Source: Anagrus nilaparvatae
Taxonomy: Eukaryota; Arthropoda; Insecta; Hymenoptera; Mymaridae
Assembly: GCA_022575985.1 (NCBI GenBank)
Contig: JAKSXM010000231.1
Coordinates: 9,612,501 to 9,676,500 of the forward strand
Direction of reading: 5' to 3'
DNA length: 64,000 nucleotides
How positions within the stretch are numbered: the first letter of the stretch is position 1; each line of letters begins with the position of its first letter. The translations under genes were made by a program, and so were the position numbers. Shown piece after piece: positions 1-11,149 of this stretch. The notes under the pieces are model-generated. The model was not told where the DNA came from and did not search any database. It was given only the letters and a program-made list of their open reading frames with translations.

Positions 1-190
1 TCTAGAAAGTTCGAGAATACTTTTTGCAAGTAAAACTTTGTGCGAGTGTGCGTGCCTGGGAAATGATATATAAGGAAGATCATTTCAGCGGCACGACACA
101 CTTGACCAAGGCCGCTCTTGCGAATTGTATACTCATGTGTACGTATTCAAAAGGATATTCAATAAATATATATATAATCTTAAAAAAGTT
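1..190 (+). other. possible fragment of an LTR or promoter region
   Basis: A TATA-like stretch (gatatataagg, near 64-74) lies about 90 bases upstream of an AATAAA signal (160-165). This spacing resembles the U3/R/U5 layout of a retroelement LTR. No matching second LTR, primer-binding site or terminal TG/CA pair could be identified, and the window starts inside the feature. This is an inference from motif spacing only. Confidence 0.15.
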
Positions 191-410
191 ATTTTATATT
201 TAAAATATCCCATGCGTCCTAAGGTCAGCCTACATACATACATCCTTGTAAGTATTTAGGTGTCTCTACAAGATCATCGTGTTCATCTGATCCCTGCTGG
301 GATAGTTAAGTGTCAAATGCTCAAGGACTCTTCGGATCCCTTGAGCGGATGACCAGAAATAGGCGGGTAGGCTCTCAAAAGTACGATTTGTAGGTCTTTT
401 TAGATTTTTT

Positions 411-2030
411 ATGTTAACCCCTATATATAAAGGGTTACAAGTCTCGCTGCCACTGTTTCTTTTCGCAGATGAGTTTGAGACTGGTAATCCTCTGGGAAGC
501 CACTCGGGTAAACAAAAATTAATGGGTGTATACATTTCGCTTCCTTTCTTGCCACCTCATCTGGTTAACGATATGAATAATATTTTTCTTGTAACATTGT
601 TTTATTATAGGTACCGAAAATTGTTTGGTAACTTATCGGTTTTCCAAAAAATAATTGAGGAGCTTAATATTTTATCGGAAACTGGATTAGAAATTACTGT
701 AAATAATAAGTCAGAATGCATATATTTTCATTTAGTATTAGTTACGGGTGATAATCTAGGCCTGAATGGCATAAGTGAGTTTGTAGAAAGTTTTCGGGCA
801 TTACGTTTCTGCAGAATGTGTGAAGCAACGTCAAAAGAATGTAAAACTAAGTGTGTTGAAGACGCAGAAAAATTGAGGCATTCAAAAGAATACAGCAATC
901 ATATAAAAAACATACATATTGCGACCGGGATCAAAGAGGAATGTTGCTTCAATAAAATCAAAAATTTTCACATAACTAAAAATAAAACTAATGATTTGAT
1001 GCATGATTTGTGTGCAGGCGTAATTCCATATACTCTGGGTAATATTCTTACCGCGTTAATTGAAGTTGACAAAGAGCTCAGTCTTGCAACATTGAATGAG
1101 AGAATTGTGTGTTTTTCCTATGGAGAAAATGAGAAAAATAAGCCTAGTCCTTTCACAATGGAATATAGAAAAGAAAAAAATAAAGAAAAAAAATGGCCTA
1201 CGAAGAAAATAAAATTTCGACAATCAGCTGCTGAAAGCTTATGTTTAGCAAGATATTTAGGAGTTATAATAGGTGATATTGTGCCCTAAGGAAATAAATT
1301 TTGGAAATTGTATTTGATTTTGCGAAAAATTATAGACATTGTGACATCACCAAAATTTACCATTACAGATCCTTATTTTTTAAGAGATCTTTTACGAAGA
1401 CACAATGAAAAATATATTGCATTTTTTGCAAAACCTAAAATGCATTTATGGCTACATTATACTGAAAGTATGATTCAAAATCGCCCGTTGCTACATTATT
1501 GGGTAATGCCTTTTGAAAGAAAAAATAAAGAATTAAAAGGCTATTCTATTAGTAGTAAAAACTGCAAAAATATTCCATTAACTGTCGCTATCCGTCACCA
1601 AATGAAAATGACAAACATTGATAGAAAAAATATTCTCTGTTCATTTAACGTAGAACCAGGTACAATTGAATCAGAATCCGATTTTGAAATAAATAGGTAT
1701 GTTAATCATATCAAAAATGCAAAGACTTATAAACATATAACTGTCAATAATAAAATATATAGACCAGGAATGGTGTTAATATCAAAAATGGATGCTGAAG
1801 CAGGACCAGTTTTTAGAAAAATCGACAAGATTTACGAAATAAATAACAGCATATACTTTCTTTTATCAATGATAGATGTAATAGAATTTAACGTTCATTA
1901 TCATGCACATGAAGTAATATTATATAACCAGGCAGTAGAAATTACTTTAATTAGTCGGCTTGAATTGTCATGCATATGTCTGCTGGTGAAAAAGAAGACT
2001 TCTTATTTTGTCATTACTTGTCATTCTTAA
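411..2030 (+). pseudogene. transposase-domain protein fragment, one in-frame stop
   Basis: Two open stretches (411-1289 and 1308-2030) lie in the same frame and are separated by a single TAA at 1287-1289, so they look like one protein of about 540 residues with a nonsense mutation. Near residue 18 is FADEFETGNPLGSHSGKQKL, which resembles the start of a transposase-like domain seen in many insect and cnidarian DNA transposons. Further on are a Cys cluster (CRMCEATSKECKTKC), the motif DLMHDLCAGVIPY and, in the second half, HYTESMIQNRPLLHYW followed by FERKNKELKGY and RHQ. Related animal elements are often filed under EnSpm/CACTA-like groups, but I cannot confirm the class and no CACTA termini were found. 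The usual N-terminal C2H2 part is absent here, so the copy is truncated or its upstream exons are unrecognised. The same family appears at 43.3-44.7 kb on the other strand. Confidence 0.6.
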
Positions 2031-2879
2031 TTAAAATAATTTCACTTACGGAGAAGATTAAAAAAATATTTAAAGTAATATTTTGTAATGAAGCTATGAA
2101 AAAAATTGTATAGAATTCATTTGTAATATTTCAAAATTTTTATCATTCTTGCTTATATTTTTACAATAAAACTACATTAAAAAAGAAAACTTAATTTTTC
2201 ATTTAAGAAGTAATTTTATTTAAATCGACTAATTTTTTATCAAATCCTAGGCTCGGTTTCCGAAAGTTTAAATCTTATTTTTTTATTCTGTTTTCTTTAA
2301 TTCTTTACCTTTTATTTTCAATATTTTTAGGTGATTTTTGAAGGTATAAGTATGGGTATAAATATGCGCAAAATTTAAATAAAAAATAGTTATTTTTCAA
2401 AAGTACATAAAACTAACTATAATTATAAAATCCTGATGTGCCATAATTTATGCATATTGACATTTGAAAATTCCTTTATCAGTTGAGAATTTTTAGTAGT
2501 CTTATAGTTTTTTGTTGAAATATATTATTATTATTGATCAGATGCTCTAAAAGAAGTTATAAATATTAATACTTGCTTAAATTAAGTTGAACCGTTAGCC
2601 GTACTGTCAAGAAAAGTAATTAATAATATTTTTATTTATTTTTATTCAAACGCTGAAGAAAGTTATGCAAAATAATTATGGAAACAATATTGTTTTTATT
2701 AGAAGTAAAATTTTAAGTTTAGGGTTTGTGAATGTATTATAAGTTATAGAAAAAAAGTAAATATTTTTTTTTAAAACAAATTCTATTGAAATACGCTATA
2801 TAGATGCATATATTTTAATTAATATTTCAGTAATTTTAATATAAATGTATTAATTTCAGAATTTTATTGAATTTTAAAA
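2031..2879. other. AT-rich intergenic stretch
   Basis: About 850 bases, very AT-rich, without an open frame of note, RNA gene or clear repeat. It holds several poly-T runs and an AATAAA-like signal near 2166, which could serve as a polyadenylation site for the upstream gene. Confidence 0.5.
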
Positions 2880-3121
2880 ATGGAAGAAATGTCAAATGAA
2901 GGTATCCATGGTCTCTTTTTCTTTTTTCGAAAATTTATAACCATACAATTAATAATAACTTTTCATTTTATAAATATAGGCCAATTTCATGATTGGATGT
3001 ATAATGCAAATGGAAGTTACAATGGTTTGTTTCTTTTCTTTTTTTCGCAATTAAAATCTTTTTTTTAATTATAATTTTAAAATTTCTGGAGACTTGCTTT
3101 TTACAAATATAGGACAATCTT

Positions 3122-4095
3122 CAGGGCCGGACTTAGCAAAATTTTTCCCTGAAGCAAAAATTTTCTGCCGCCCCCTTAAGGAGAGCAAATGTTGATATTT
3201 TCTAATAAAAGCCAAAACAATTGAATATTTAGTTTCTAGCGAATTTTCACTTTCATCAGTCTTATTTTTTTAAATTGAAAAATGTTTAAAGTTTAAATTA
3301 AAAATAAAATGAAAGGAAGAAATAAATTGCATTTTAATTTAAAAATTTTTATTAAGAAAAAAACTTTAAATGTTTACTAAAACTATACTTAAATAATCCT
3401 AATTTTTAAAATAGAAGAAAGTAATATATAGCTTACATAAAATTGAGTTGCTTACAAAAATAATAATTATTTAATAATAAATATTTATAAAATACATATA
3501 TTTATAGCTATAAGTAAAAATAACCTAATTATTTTTAAGTAATACTTTTCGAGCTTTTTTTTGTGCAAAGTCTTCAATTAACTCGTCAAAATTTATGTCC
3601 AGGACGAGTTCTGATTCTATGCATAATAACGCTAATGAGCTCAATCTCTCATCATCTTGTGTTGATCTTAAATAATTTTTAATGCGCCTCAACACTGAGA
3701 ATGATCTCTCGCCTGTACAATTACTCACCATCATACTCATAAAAATACGTAGTGCAATGTGCACATTTGGATATTAGATAGCGAAGACTACGCCATTTCA
3801 TGTATTTATACATAGGAGTTGGTTAGTATATCCACTGAGTATTTTTCACTAGTGGCGCTGGTGGTGGTATGAAGATAGTCAATAAAATGATGCGCGCTAA
3901 TTTTAAAAAATTTTAATAATTTGTGTTATAATAATAAATTTAAAGTTTTTCTCTTAATAAAAATTTTTAATTTAAACTTTAAACATTTTTCAATTTAAAT
4001 AAAAAAAAAAAAATTTTGTCGTCAAATTTTGCCGCCCCCAAAATTCTGCCGCCCGAAGCAATTGCTTCGTTTGCTTGTGCCTAAATACGGCTCTG
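3122..4095 (-). mobile_element. non-autonomous hAT-family element, 974 bp
   Basis: The left end CAGGGCCGGACTTAG and the inverted right end (CAGAGCCGTATTTAG read on the minus strand) form imperfect terminal inverted repeats. Both subterminal regions also carry a matching GCCGCCCCC-type motif. The element is flanked by a perfect 8-bp duplication, acaatctt (3114-3121 and 4096-4103), the length made by hAT transposases. It still encodes the C-terminal dimerisation segment of a hAT transposase on the minus strand, so it is an internally deleted copy of an autonomous element. It sits nine bases inside an exon of the surrounding gene. Confidence 0.9.
3525..3764 (-). pseudogene. hAT transposase C-terminal dimerisation domain fragment
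   Basis: 79 codons on the minus strand. The segment SNCTGERSFSVLRRIKNYLR followed by the DDERLSSLALL block matches the conserved hAT C-terminal dimerisation region (E-R-x-F-S-x-L-R-x-I-K-x-x-L-R-x-T-x-x-x-x-R-L). In intact elements this domain assembles the transposase oligomer and contributes the last acidic residue of the RNase H-like active site. The catalytic core, BED zinc finger and start are missing. The style resembles the ZMYM-like hAT group, which is a tentative placement. Confidence 0.85.
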
Positions 4096-6477
4096 ACAAT
4101 CTTATGATTGGATACATAAACCAGAAAGGATCCCATTGGCACCTTTTCCTCAAGCAATATATTTACAATCATCACAATTACCACCAATGCAAACTCCAAC
4201 AACGTTTTCGCCAATATTACCGCAATCTGTTCCAGGAATAACAATGTAGTCTACAAATTATAATTATTGTCAAAAAAGAAAGTGCAATGAAGTTGAAGGA
4301 AATAAGGAAGCAAATGAAGCAAAAAAAGTTTATGTTGACATAAGCAACAGTAGACTAAAATTACCAGATTCATCTTTTACAGCAGACCAAAGTTTTAAAA
4401 TACATGATATATCTTTAAATGAAAATATCATTGTAAATAACCAACAAGAGTTGATTCAAGCAAATGCAAGCCATGTCATTCCAGGGCAAAGTATTAAAAA
4501 TAGAATATAATTTTCTTTTAAAAAATGTCGAGTTTATTATTTAAATAAAAATGTTTCAGATTTTAATAATGAGAAAAAGAGCAACACAATAACCAAAACA
4601 TTAGACAAAAATAAAAGTTTTGGTAAATTAATAATGGCATCCTATGAACATTATGAAAGAACTAATTCAGATAAAGAGTTTATGAAAAGTAGACAAGAGT
4701 TATGTAATCTGGTTGCGTTACACGAGTTAAACAAGGGACATTATAGGTATAAATATTTTTAAAAAACCAGTATTATTATGTTATATTTAAGGAAAATATT
4801 TATAATTCATTATTCATATGTTGTATTTTCGTATTAAGCGCTTTTTTCTATTCATGACAATTTGCCTATTAAAATAAAAAAATAATACTTTATTTTAGTC
4901 CATCCTGATTCTATTATAAGCTAGACTTTTTTATAGTTTATTGTATACTATTAAGTATTTTTTTGACAAATAGGTACCAAGATATAAAAGTTTAGGTTAT
5001 ATGAAAGAAAATGAACCACCAAAAAGTAATTTAATTGTCTAATTCATTACGTAATTTATATTGTTTTCTTTAAAAATTGTATTGAAGTCCAATTTTTTTA
5101 AAATTCTAGAAGTATATTGGATGAATGAAAATTTCTAAGATTTTGCAAGCCATTCAAATTTTTTATAATTTGTTATTTGTTTAAATGATACGAAAAATAA
5201 GTATTAATTTGAAATTAAAAAATCAAAGCCAACAAATAATAAAAAATTTCATCAACATTATTTCCAAAATACACATAGTCGTGAACTCTTAAAATTTTTC
5301 ATTCAAGACAATTTTTGAAAATATATTATTTAAATATTTAAGCAACGAAATTTGAATATTCTTTCAATTTTAGATAATCGCCAATCTAAATCAAAATTTT
5401 CCATACAAAATTTTGATACAATTAGAAACCTTACGGAACTTACTAATGAATCAAAAAATATATGGTTCGATACTTTTGAAATCCTGCAAGGATATTATAA
5501 AACTTGGCAATCAGATCTACAAAAAATAATGACGGAGTTCCCTGTACTGAAATGTGCCAATGCTTATGAATTGGTAAGCATTATTTTTAAATTATTATTA
5601 CTGATAAATGAACTTGATAAACATACTCGATTCTGATTATTGAATAAATATTTTTAGTACCTGCAAGATTTTGAAAGGAAATATCCAAATTGTAAATTCA
5701 GGCTCCCTAATTGGATAGAAAGTTCAAAAAAAATTATAAATTTAGCAAAAAAAACGAGACCAGTGATGATGTAAATAATATTTTAAATAATATAAAAGTT
5801 GGTGATGCAATAAAATCAGGTTAGTTTAAAAAAACGTAAAAATATTGAAATAACATTGTAAATGCATCTTAAACCTTTTAGAAATCCCGAAAAATTCGTA
5901 TTTCAACATTTACTGGTAAGTGTAGCGAAAATTTATATTAATGGACTTTATTAATTTGAGCCAATGTGGTTGCATAAATGCATTTATATTTTTTTAAAAG
6001 TAATAAATTTATGTATGGAATGAATTTAAATGTCCAATCTAATAACGAAATATTTTATTTTAGTTTATTAACTTGTTACTATATTTTTAGTTGGATCAAA
6101 ACCAGGATGAGAAAATAATTTTAGCAGAGATTGTTAAAAACGAAAATGATTTATACAGTATTCAAAAAGAAGACGCAAGAAAACTTCCAAGAGTAGTTTC
6201 TGTAGGCCTTAGTTATGACGATTGTAAAAATTATGTAGTTTTAAACGAAGACGTTATCTTTCGTGTTACAGGAGGTATTCTGGATGCGTTAGACTTGGCA
6301 TTTAAGATCATCAGAAGCTTACCAGTACCAAGTAAAAAAAAACATCCTTTTGGCAATATTATTCCGCACGTTTGGTGTGTACTAGAGTACATTATTTACG
6401 GTAGCACTGAAAGTTTAGATTCGTACACAAGTGTAAGAGATTTATTAGGCATGTTAGAAAATGTAAAATTTCCATGA

Positions 6478-7009
6478 TTTATTAGTAAGATTTTGAATAA
6501 ATATTTTCTAAAATATATACATAAAGAATCTCATATATTATTTTTTAATTTTGAAATTGTTTCTCCCTAAGAAATTGAGACTATTTTATTATATTTAAAT
6601 TTTTATAAAGAAGTTTATTTTTAATTAAAACGTTTCTTAGAATTTTTTAGTTTTTGAGTTTAAAATTAAGCATTATTGTTAAAAAAATTTAATTTATAAG
6701 AATATTATATAGTATATAATTAAGGATTAAGGTTATTTATTATAATTATAAAGGATATACATGATTATGAAGTATTATACCTATATAAGTCTGTAAAAGT
6801 AAAATTTTTTTGTCTTTTTCCTCAAAAAATGAGGAAGTATTTCAAATTAAAAAAATAAAGCAGCCTCTAAAGCCCGTTTCTGGATTTTTTTATGTTTATT
6901 ATATACTTACCGTATTTTTTAGTAATAGTGATAATTTCAAGCTTGTAATTAATATGAATATTGAATTTTATTTTTTTTTGTTATACGAATTATGTACATT
7001 TGAAAATTA
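6478..7009. other. AT-rich intergenic stretch
   Basis: No coding, RNA or repeat structure was recognised. It separates the plus-strand gene ending at 6477 from the minus-strand integrase remnant. The 5' part probably contains the 3' UTR of the upstream gene. Confidence 0.4.
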
Positions 7010-7012
7010 AAA

Positions 7013-7690
7013 TCAAAAAAATATTGCATGTATAAGAATGAATAAGTAAATAAAAGAATAAGTCGAAAAATATATAAATATTAAATCTACATTTAATTTA
7101 GTCTTTTTGATATCAAATCTTTTCAATACTTCTATCTCGTTATCGGGACCAACATCCTTAGGTTTCATTCCAATAGTTCGATGTTTTCTATCATTGTATA
7201 CAGCCAAGAGATTTGGTAAACTAACTTGTAAAGTAAACCCACTTGTAATTTCCTTGAAGGTTAAATTTTTTCCACATCATTGATTTGAAACTACGATATA
7301 AGCGTTCCACGGTCGAGGCCTTGAGATTATTATATGTAGAGTATAATTTAATGTTATAGCTAACTAATAAGGTCTTGCAATTTGTATCGTAAAATTCAGT
7401 TCCTTGGTCTACGTGTAATTTTTTTGGATCACGTCCCTTAACGGAGATGGATTTTAGAGCCTTTGTCACCTCAACACCAGTTTTATTTTTTAATGGAACA
7501 CCCTATGCATATTTGGAGACATTATCGATAACTGTTAAAATAAAATTGTAACCTTTGTTTTCTCTCGAATACGCTTGCATATCAACGAGATGAGCTTGCC
7601 AGGTCTCGTCTGTACCACGCATTTAAACTTTACGTCTTGGAAAATTTTTTCGCACAGGGTTATGCAGTTCCTCCACTAGCAATAAGAATT
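7013..7690 (-). pseudogene. Maverick/Polinton integrase remnant
   Basis: Minus-strand remnant of a DDE (retroviral-type) integrase, which in intact elements joins element ends to target DNA. Open pieces lie at 7221-7469 (containing the catalytic-core segment LHVDQGTEFYDTNCKTLL and, downstream, STVERLYRSFKSMMWKKF) and 7013-7207 (containing YNDRKHRTIGMKPKDV, the typical end of the core). More upstream coding signal continues, broken, to about 7690. The Asp of VDQGTEF and the Glu of STVER would be the second and third catalytic acids. Stops between the pieces show the gene is inactive. Its adjacency to other Maverick genes supports this origin rather than a retrotransposon. Confidence 0.8.
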
Positions 7691-7928
7691 ATTTAAGAAT
7701 TATAACATTTTCAAATTTTTGACATACAATGTTTAATTCAAAATCTATCTTTTTTTTGAGAATATTCAAATTAACTGCGTCGGTTTTTTCAACAGCGTCA
7801 GCAACTTTAGATAACTTTTTTTGTTCCAAATTGAAATCACCAAATTTAGTCATATTGAAACCAATACCTAGGGGTCCTTTTGCAACCTTGCTAGAGCCCA
7901 GATGTCGTCCGAACACCTCAATAGACAT
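7689..7928 (-). pseudogene. uncharacterised Maverick-associated protein, partial
   Basis: 79 codons beginning MSIEVFGRHLGSS and containing GPLGIGFNMTKFGDFNLEQK and KTDAVNLNILKKKI. The beginning, with GRHLG and GPxGIGF motifs and the later TDAVNLxxLK, is a pattern I associate with a small conserved protein next to the integrase in arthropod Mavericks. Function unknown. It lies immediately upstream of the integrase on the same strand and ends in a short hydrophobic tail that may come from a frameshift. Confidence 0.5.
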
Positions 7929-7959
7929 ATTGCAAATGAAGAAAATTTTACAAATACAC

Positions 7960-8498
7960 TCAATATATAATTTCTGCTTCTCTAAGTTCTTCGATAATAG
8001 ACTGAATTTCGTTCTCGTGACCGTTGTGGCCAGATTCTCTCTCAGATACCAATAATCTCAAGTGATCAGCTAACTCGTTAGGATCATCCCTGTGAACGTA
8101 ATCTATTGATGCATTATTAGTGACCATATATTGCGGTGAAATACCTTTACCTGATTTATTCAAAAGTGACTCAATTATTTCCATTTTTTCAGCATTTATA
8201 TCATTACGTAAGGATTCGTTAGATTTGTAATTTTTCTTATGTGCATTCGTAGTTTTGATAATTTCCACGTAATGATTTATATCCTCATCTGTTTTTGTAT
8301 AAAAGTTGTCATATTTCTTTTAAAAAGAAGATCAGTTAAACCGTCGATTAAATGGTAATCTTTGTTACCGACTTTTATATTTGTATCGTCTAAATACACC
8401 TGAGTATCTCCAATTTTATAATCACCAGTTGATTTGAAATATCGAACACCTGCCTTTATGTCCATATTTGTATTATCTTGTTTTGCAAGCATTTCCAA
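7960..8498 (-). pseudogene. uncharacterised Maverick-associated protein, C-terminal part (frameshifted)
   Basis: Two open pieces (8277-8498 and 7960-8268) on the same strand in different frames. The first contains IKAGVRYFKSTGDYKIGD and KVGNKDYHLIDGLTDLLFKRN; the second begins with KTTNAHKKNYKSNE and has a polar C-terminus. In arthropod Maverick copies these motifs occur in one protein, so a frameshift near 8270-8290 is inferred. The function is unknown; the composition is hydrophilic and partly coiled coil. It shares strand and order with the integrase and with the 8734-9171 piece, probably its own N-terminal part. Confidence 0.5.
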
Positions 8499-8733
8499 AT
8501 AATGATCGACATTAATTTTTTGGCGTACTTGTTGATGTGCTTGGTAAGTATTTGAAAGGTGTTAGATTAATTTCACTGAGTTGATTATTTTTTTCAACGA
8601 TAGTCTCATTATCTAAATTGTCACTCAAGGCTTATTCAAACTGAACAATTGCATTATTTTTTTTCTTCTTTTTCTTACTTTTCTTAGTTATCGGTATATC
8701 GATATTTTGCAAATCCTCCTCCTCATTTAAAGA

Positions 8734-9171
8734 TCATTTCCTTAGATTACTCGATAAATTGTCAGCAATTTTTTCCAACGGTTCTATTATAGGTTTGAAA
8801 TTTTCTTTCAAATTAATTTCAGCAGCCTCTTTACCTAATTTTAACGCTAGACTTTTACGTCGAATAGATTTTCTTGCTTCAGCAATTTGGTCTAATAAAT
8901 TAGGATCCATGTTGATCCCTTGACCATTAATTGACGAATGTTCATCTTGATTTGAGGACATTGAATTTAAAGAAAAACCATCAAAATTTTTTCTATATCT
9001 TCCAGCACCAAATTCACTATCTTTGTCACTAAGAAAAAAATTATATTTCTCATGATTCCAACATTCCAACTCGAAAAGGGGGTGTTTTTGTATTTTTGTA
9101 CATTTAGCATCCAGGATATGTTCAAATAGGATTTTTGGATCGCTATTAAAGAATATCGACTCCTTTTTCAT
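8734..9171 (-). pseudogene. uncharacterised Maverick-associated protein, N-terminal part built partly from a repeat unit
   Basis: 145 codons. The C-terminal half (NLLDQIAEARKSIRRKSLAL followed by GKEAAEI) is a predicted helical, charged segment of the kind found in Maverick-associated proteins. The first 40 or so codons come from the repeat unit that also occurs, inverted, at 10131-10250: the same Met-Lys-Lys-Glu-Ser-Ile start can be read there. So the start codon of this ORF belongs to a repeat unit, and the true N-terminus may instead be an internal Met. Function unknown. Confidence 0.45.
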
Positions 9172-9300
9172 AAATAATTACTATTTCACCTTTAAAATAA
9201 TTAAAACTACCCCTAAAAGGGGTGTTTTTGTTATTTTCGCACTTTGAGCATCCATATTAGGTCCATTCAGGTTTCTAGGTCGCTATTTATTTATTATTGA
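9040..9300 (-). repeat. two ~135-bp Maverick repeat units, inverted orientation
   Basis: Two diverged units sharing the order gatgctaaatgtac (or gatgctcaaagtgcg), gaaaata-caaaaac, then CCCCTTTT-GGGG and tagtttt, read on the minus strand. They mirror units on the plus strand at 10045-10260 and 10750-11030. Confidence 0.7.
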
Positions 9301-9651
9301 ACTAAACATACATAAAATTAAATTTATAGATATACTAACACTTATTTAAATATATTTTTATTTATTTTGTTAATTAATTAACTCTTTTTGCACCAAAACA
9401 ATCCTAAAAACTACCCTTATTATTTGAGTTTTGAGAAATAATCCACAAATTAGTTTCTAATTAGTAAAATTATCTAGAAATTCATCGTTTTTTATAGAAA
9501 ATACAAATAAATAATATAATGATTTGGAAAAGTATCATTTACCACCATTTTCATCTCTTAGATCCACCCTTAAAGCCTAAGTTTAAAACTGGTTGAATAT
9601 TGTATTGAAAAAAGATGAAATTAATTTTACAGACACATTAAAACTTACTTA

Positions 9652-10013
9652 GGCCCTTTCTACACCAGCACATAATCATGTTTTATGATAATCATGTTTG
9701 TTGGATATTTTTTTCCCAGCTACACCGTACTAAAAACATAACCTTAAAATTACATATTTAAATTGATTATAACTCATTAAAAACTTATTAGTTACATAAA
9801 TTGTGTATAATTTTTATAATAAATAACTTAATCTATAGTTAAAATACCATTTAATAACATTTTATGGTTTAATTTTTATTAAAAATATTTACTAATGCTA
9901 CTAGTGGCGCCATGTTGTAATAACTTTAATTTCGAATATCCCAGCTATACCACTAAATATCCAACAAACACGATTATCATAAAACATGATTATGTGTTGG
10001 TGTATAAAGGGCC
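9652..10013. mobile_element. Harbinger/PIF-like MITE, 362 bp
   Basis: Terminal inverted repeats starting GGCCCTTTCTACACCAGCAC on the left and GGCCCTTTATACACCAACAC read inward from the right continue for about 60 bases with few mismatches. The element is flanked by a 3-bp TTA duplication, the target preference of PIF/Harbinger transposases. No coding capacity. Confidence 0.75.
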
Positions 10014-10044
10014 TTAGACATATTTTTATAATATACTATTTCTG

Positions 10045-10260
10045 TTGATCCAGAAGAAACCTAAATGGACCTAATATGGATGCTTTTAGGGGTAGTTTTA
10101 ATTATCTTAAGGGTGAAATAGTATTTATTTATGAAAAAGGAGTCGATATTCTTGAATAGCGATCCAAAAAACCTATATGAGCATATCCTGGATGCTAAAT
10201 GTACGAAAATACAAAAACAACCCCTTTTCGGGGGTAGTTTTAGCTAATTTATGGGTGAAA
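10045..10260 (+). repeat. two ~135-bp Maverick repeat units, direct orientation
   Basis: Units with gcgatccaaaaaaccta, tatcctggatgctaaatg and CCCCTTTTCGGGGG, each followed by tagttttag/at and a gggtgaaat trailer. They are close inverted copies of the 9040-9300 units. The second unit contains an ATG followed by about 40 open codons matching the start of the minus-strand protein. Confidence 0.7.
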
Positions 10261-10270
10261 TTTTAATTAA

Positions 10271-10745
10271 GGGAGTTGACGCGTGGAGGAAAGAAGATAT
10301 ATTTTTTTCGGACTTCTTTCTTCCTCTCACGAGTTTCGTATAAGAAATTCCAAAATGTTTTTGTTTATATTTCTGTAAATAAACTCCTAAGAACTCTGAA
10401 ATTTTTTCAGTGTGTTTTTATAATAATAAATTATATTTTAACCAAATATTATCAAAATCTGTTTTGTAAATTTTGTACAATACGTACTTATTTATATTAC
10501 ATACTTATTCACCGTAAGAGATTTTAAGAGCTCCAAACAAAAAATTTACAAAACAGATTTTGATAATATTTAGTTAAAATATAATTTATTATTATAAAAA
10601 CACACTGAAAAAATTTCAGAGTTCTTAGGAGTTTATTTACAGAAATATAAACAATAACATTTTGGAATTTCTTATACGAAACTCGTGAGAGGAAGAAAGA
10701 AGTCCGAAAAAAAATATATCTTCTTTCCTCCACGCGTCAACTCCC
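10271..10745. mobile_element. palindromic TTAA-flanked MITE (piggyBac-like), 475 bp
   Basis: The ends are GGGAGTTGACGCGTGGAGGA and its inverted copy; the two arms, about 204 bp each, are nearly perfect inverted repeats with a spacer of about 65 bp. TTAA flanks both ends (10267-10270 and 10746-10749), the target of piggyBac transposases. The similar open frames readable in the arms are by-products of the palindrome, not genes. Confidence 0.8.
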
Positions 10746-10749
10746 TTAA

Positions 10750-11030
10750 CTATGAACAGGAAGTCAAAATTCTTGATTTGTGACCAAAAAAATCCGTATT
10801 GTACAAATCTGAGCGCTCAAAGTGCGAATATATAAGAAAAACCCCTTTTTGGGGGTAGTTTTGAAAATTTAAGGGTGAAACCCCCATTTCTTATGCAACG
10901 ATTCCGATTTTTGATTTCAGCGACCCAAAAAACTTATAGTAGAGCAAATCTGGTGTTCGCCAGTGAAAATTCAACGAAACCCGTATTATGACTGGAGTAG
11001 GGGTGGTTTTTATGGTCTAAGGGGGGAAAA
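10750..11030 (+). repeat. two further diverged Maverick repeat units
   Basis: Two more copies of the about 135-bp unit, more diverged, keeping the gacc-aaaaaa, CCCCTTTTTGGGGG and gggtgaaa blocks. The piggyBac-like MITE at 10271-10745 has interrupted what was a continuous array of at least four plus-strand units. Confidence 0.6.
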
Positions 11031-11149
11031 ACAAAATGAAAAAATGTCGTTTTTTTCCAAAAATACAAGCTTTTAGTTGTAATATGCCGCAAACTACATG
11101 AAAATCGGTCGAAACCTCGATCAAATATTATTTTTTTCCTCTTTTTTTT

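Larger units (their letters stand above)
2880..6477 (+). pseudogene. eight-exon gene of unknown function, third exon split by a hAT element
   Basis: Consecutive GT-AG exons can be traced: 2880-2901 (starts ATG, MEEMSNE), 2980-3024, 3113-3121 joined to 4104 onward, 4560-4746, 5374-5573, 5658-5819, 5882-5915 and 6091-6477 (ends TGA). The phases of exons 1 to 3 agree exactly. Exons 2 and 3 begin with the same pattern, G-Q-x-x-D-W, suggesting an exon duplication. Exon 3 encodes a Pro/Gln-rich stretch, has an in-frame TAG at 4247-4249 and stays open to TAA at 4508-4510. Exon 6 ends early in the predicted frame (TAA near 5771) after an eight-A run, suggesting a one-base indel. The last exon encodes 128 residues including PRVVSVGLSYDDCKNYVVL and VTGGILDALDLAFKI. 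I do not recognise a named domain. Its position just downstream of, and co-oriented with, a transposase fragment suggests an accessory gene of the same DNA transposon, but a decayed host gene is possible. Confidence 0.55.

Noticed and set aside
10276..10733. Similar 69-83-codon open frames on both strands
   Set aside because: They are mirror readings of the two arms of the palindromic MITE and contain no protein motif.
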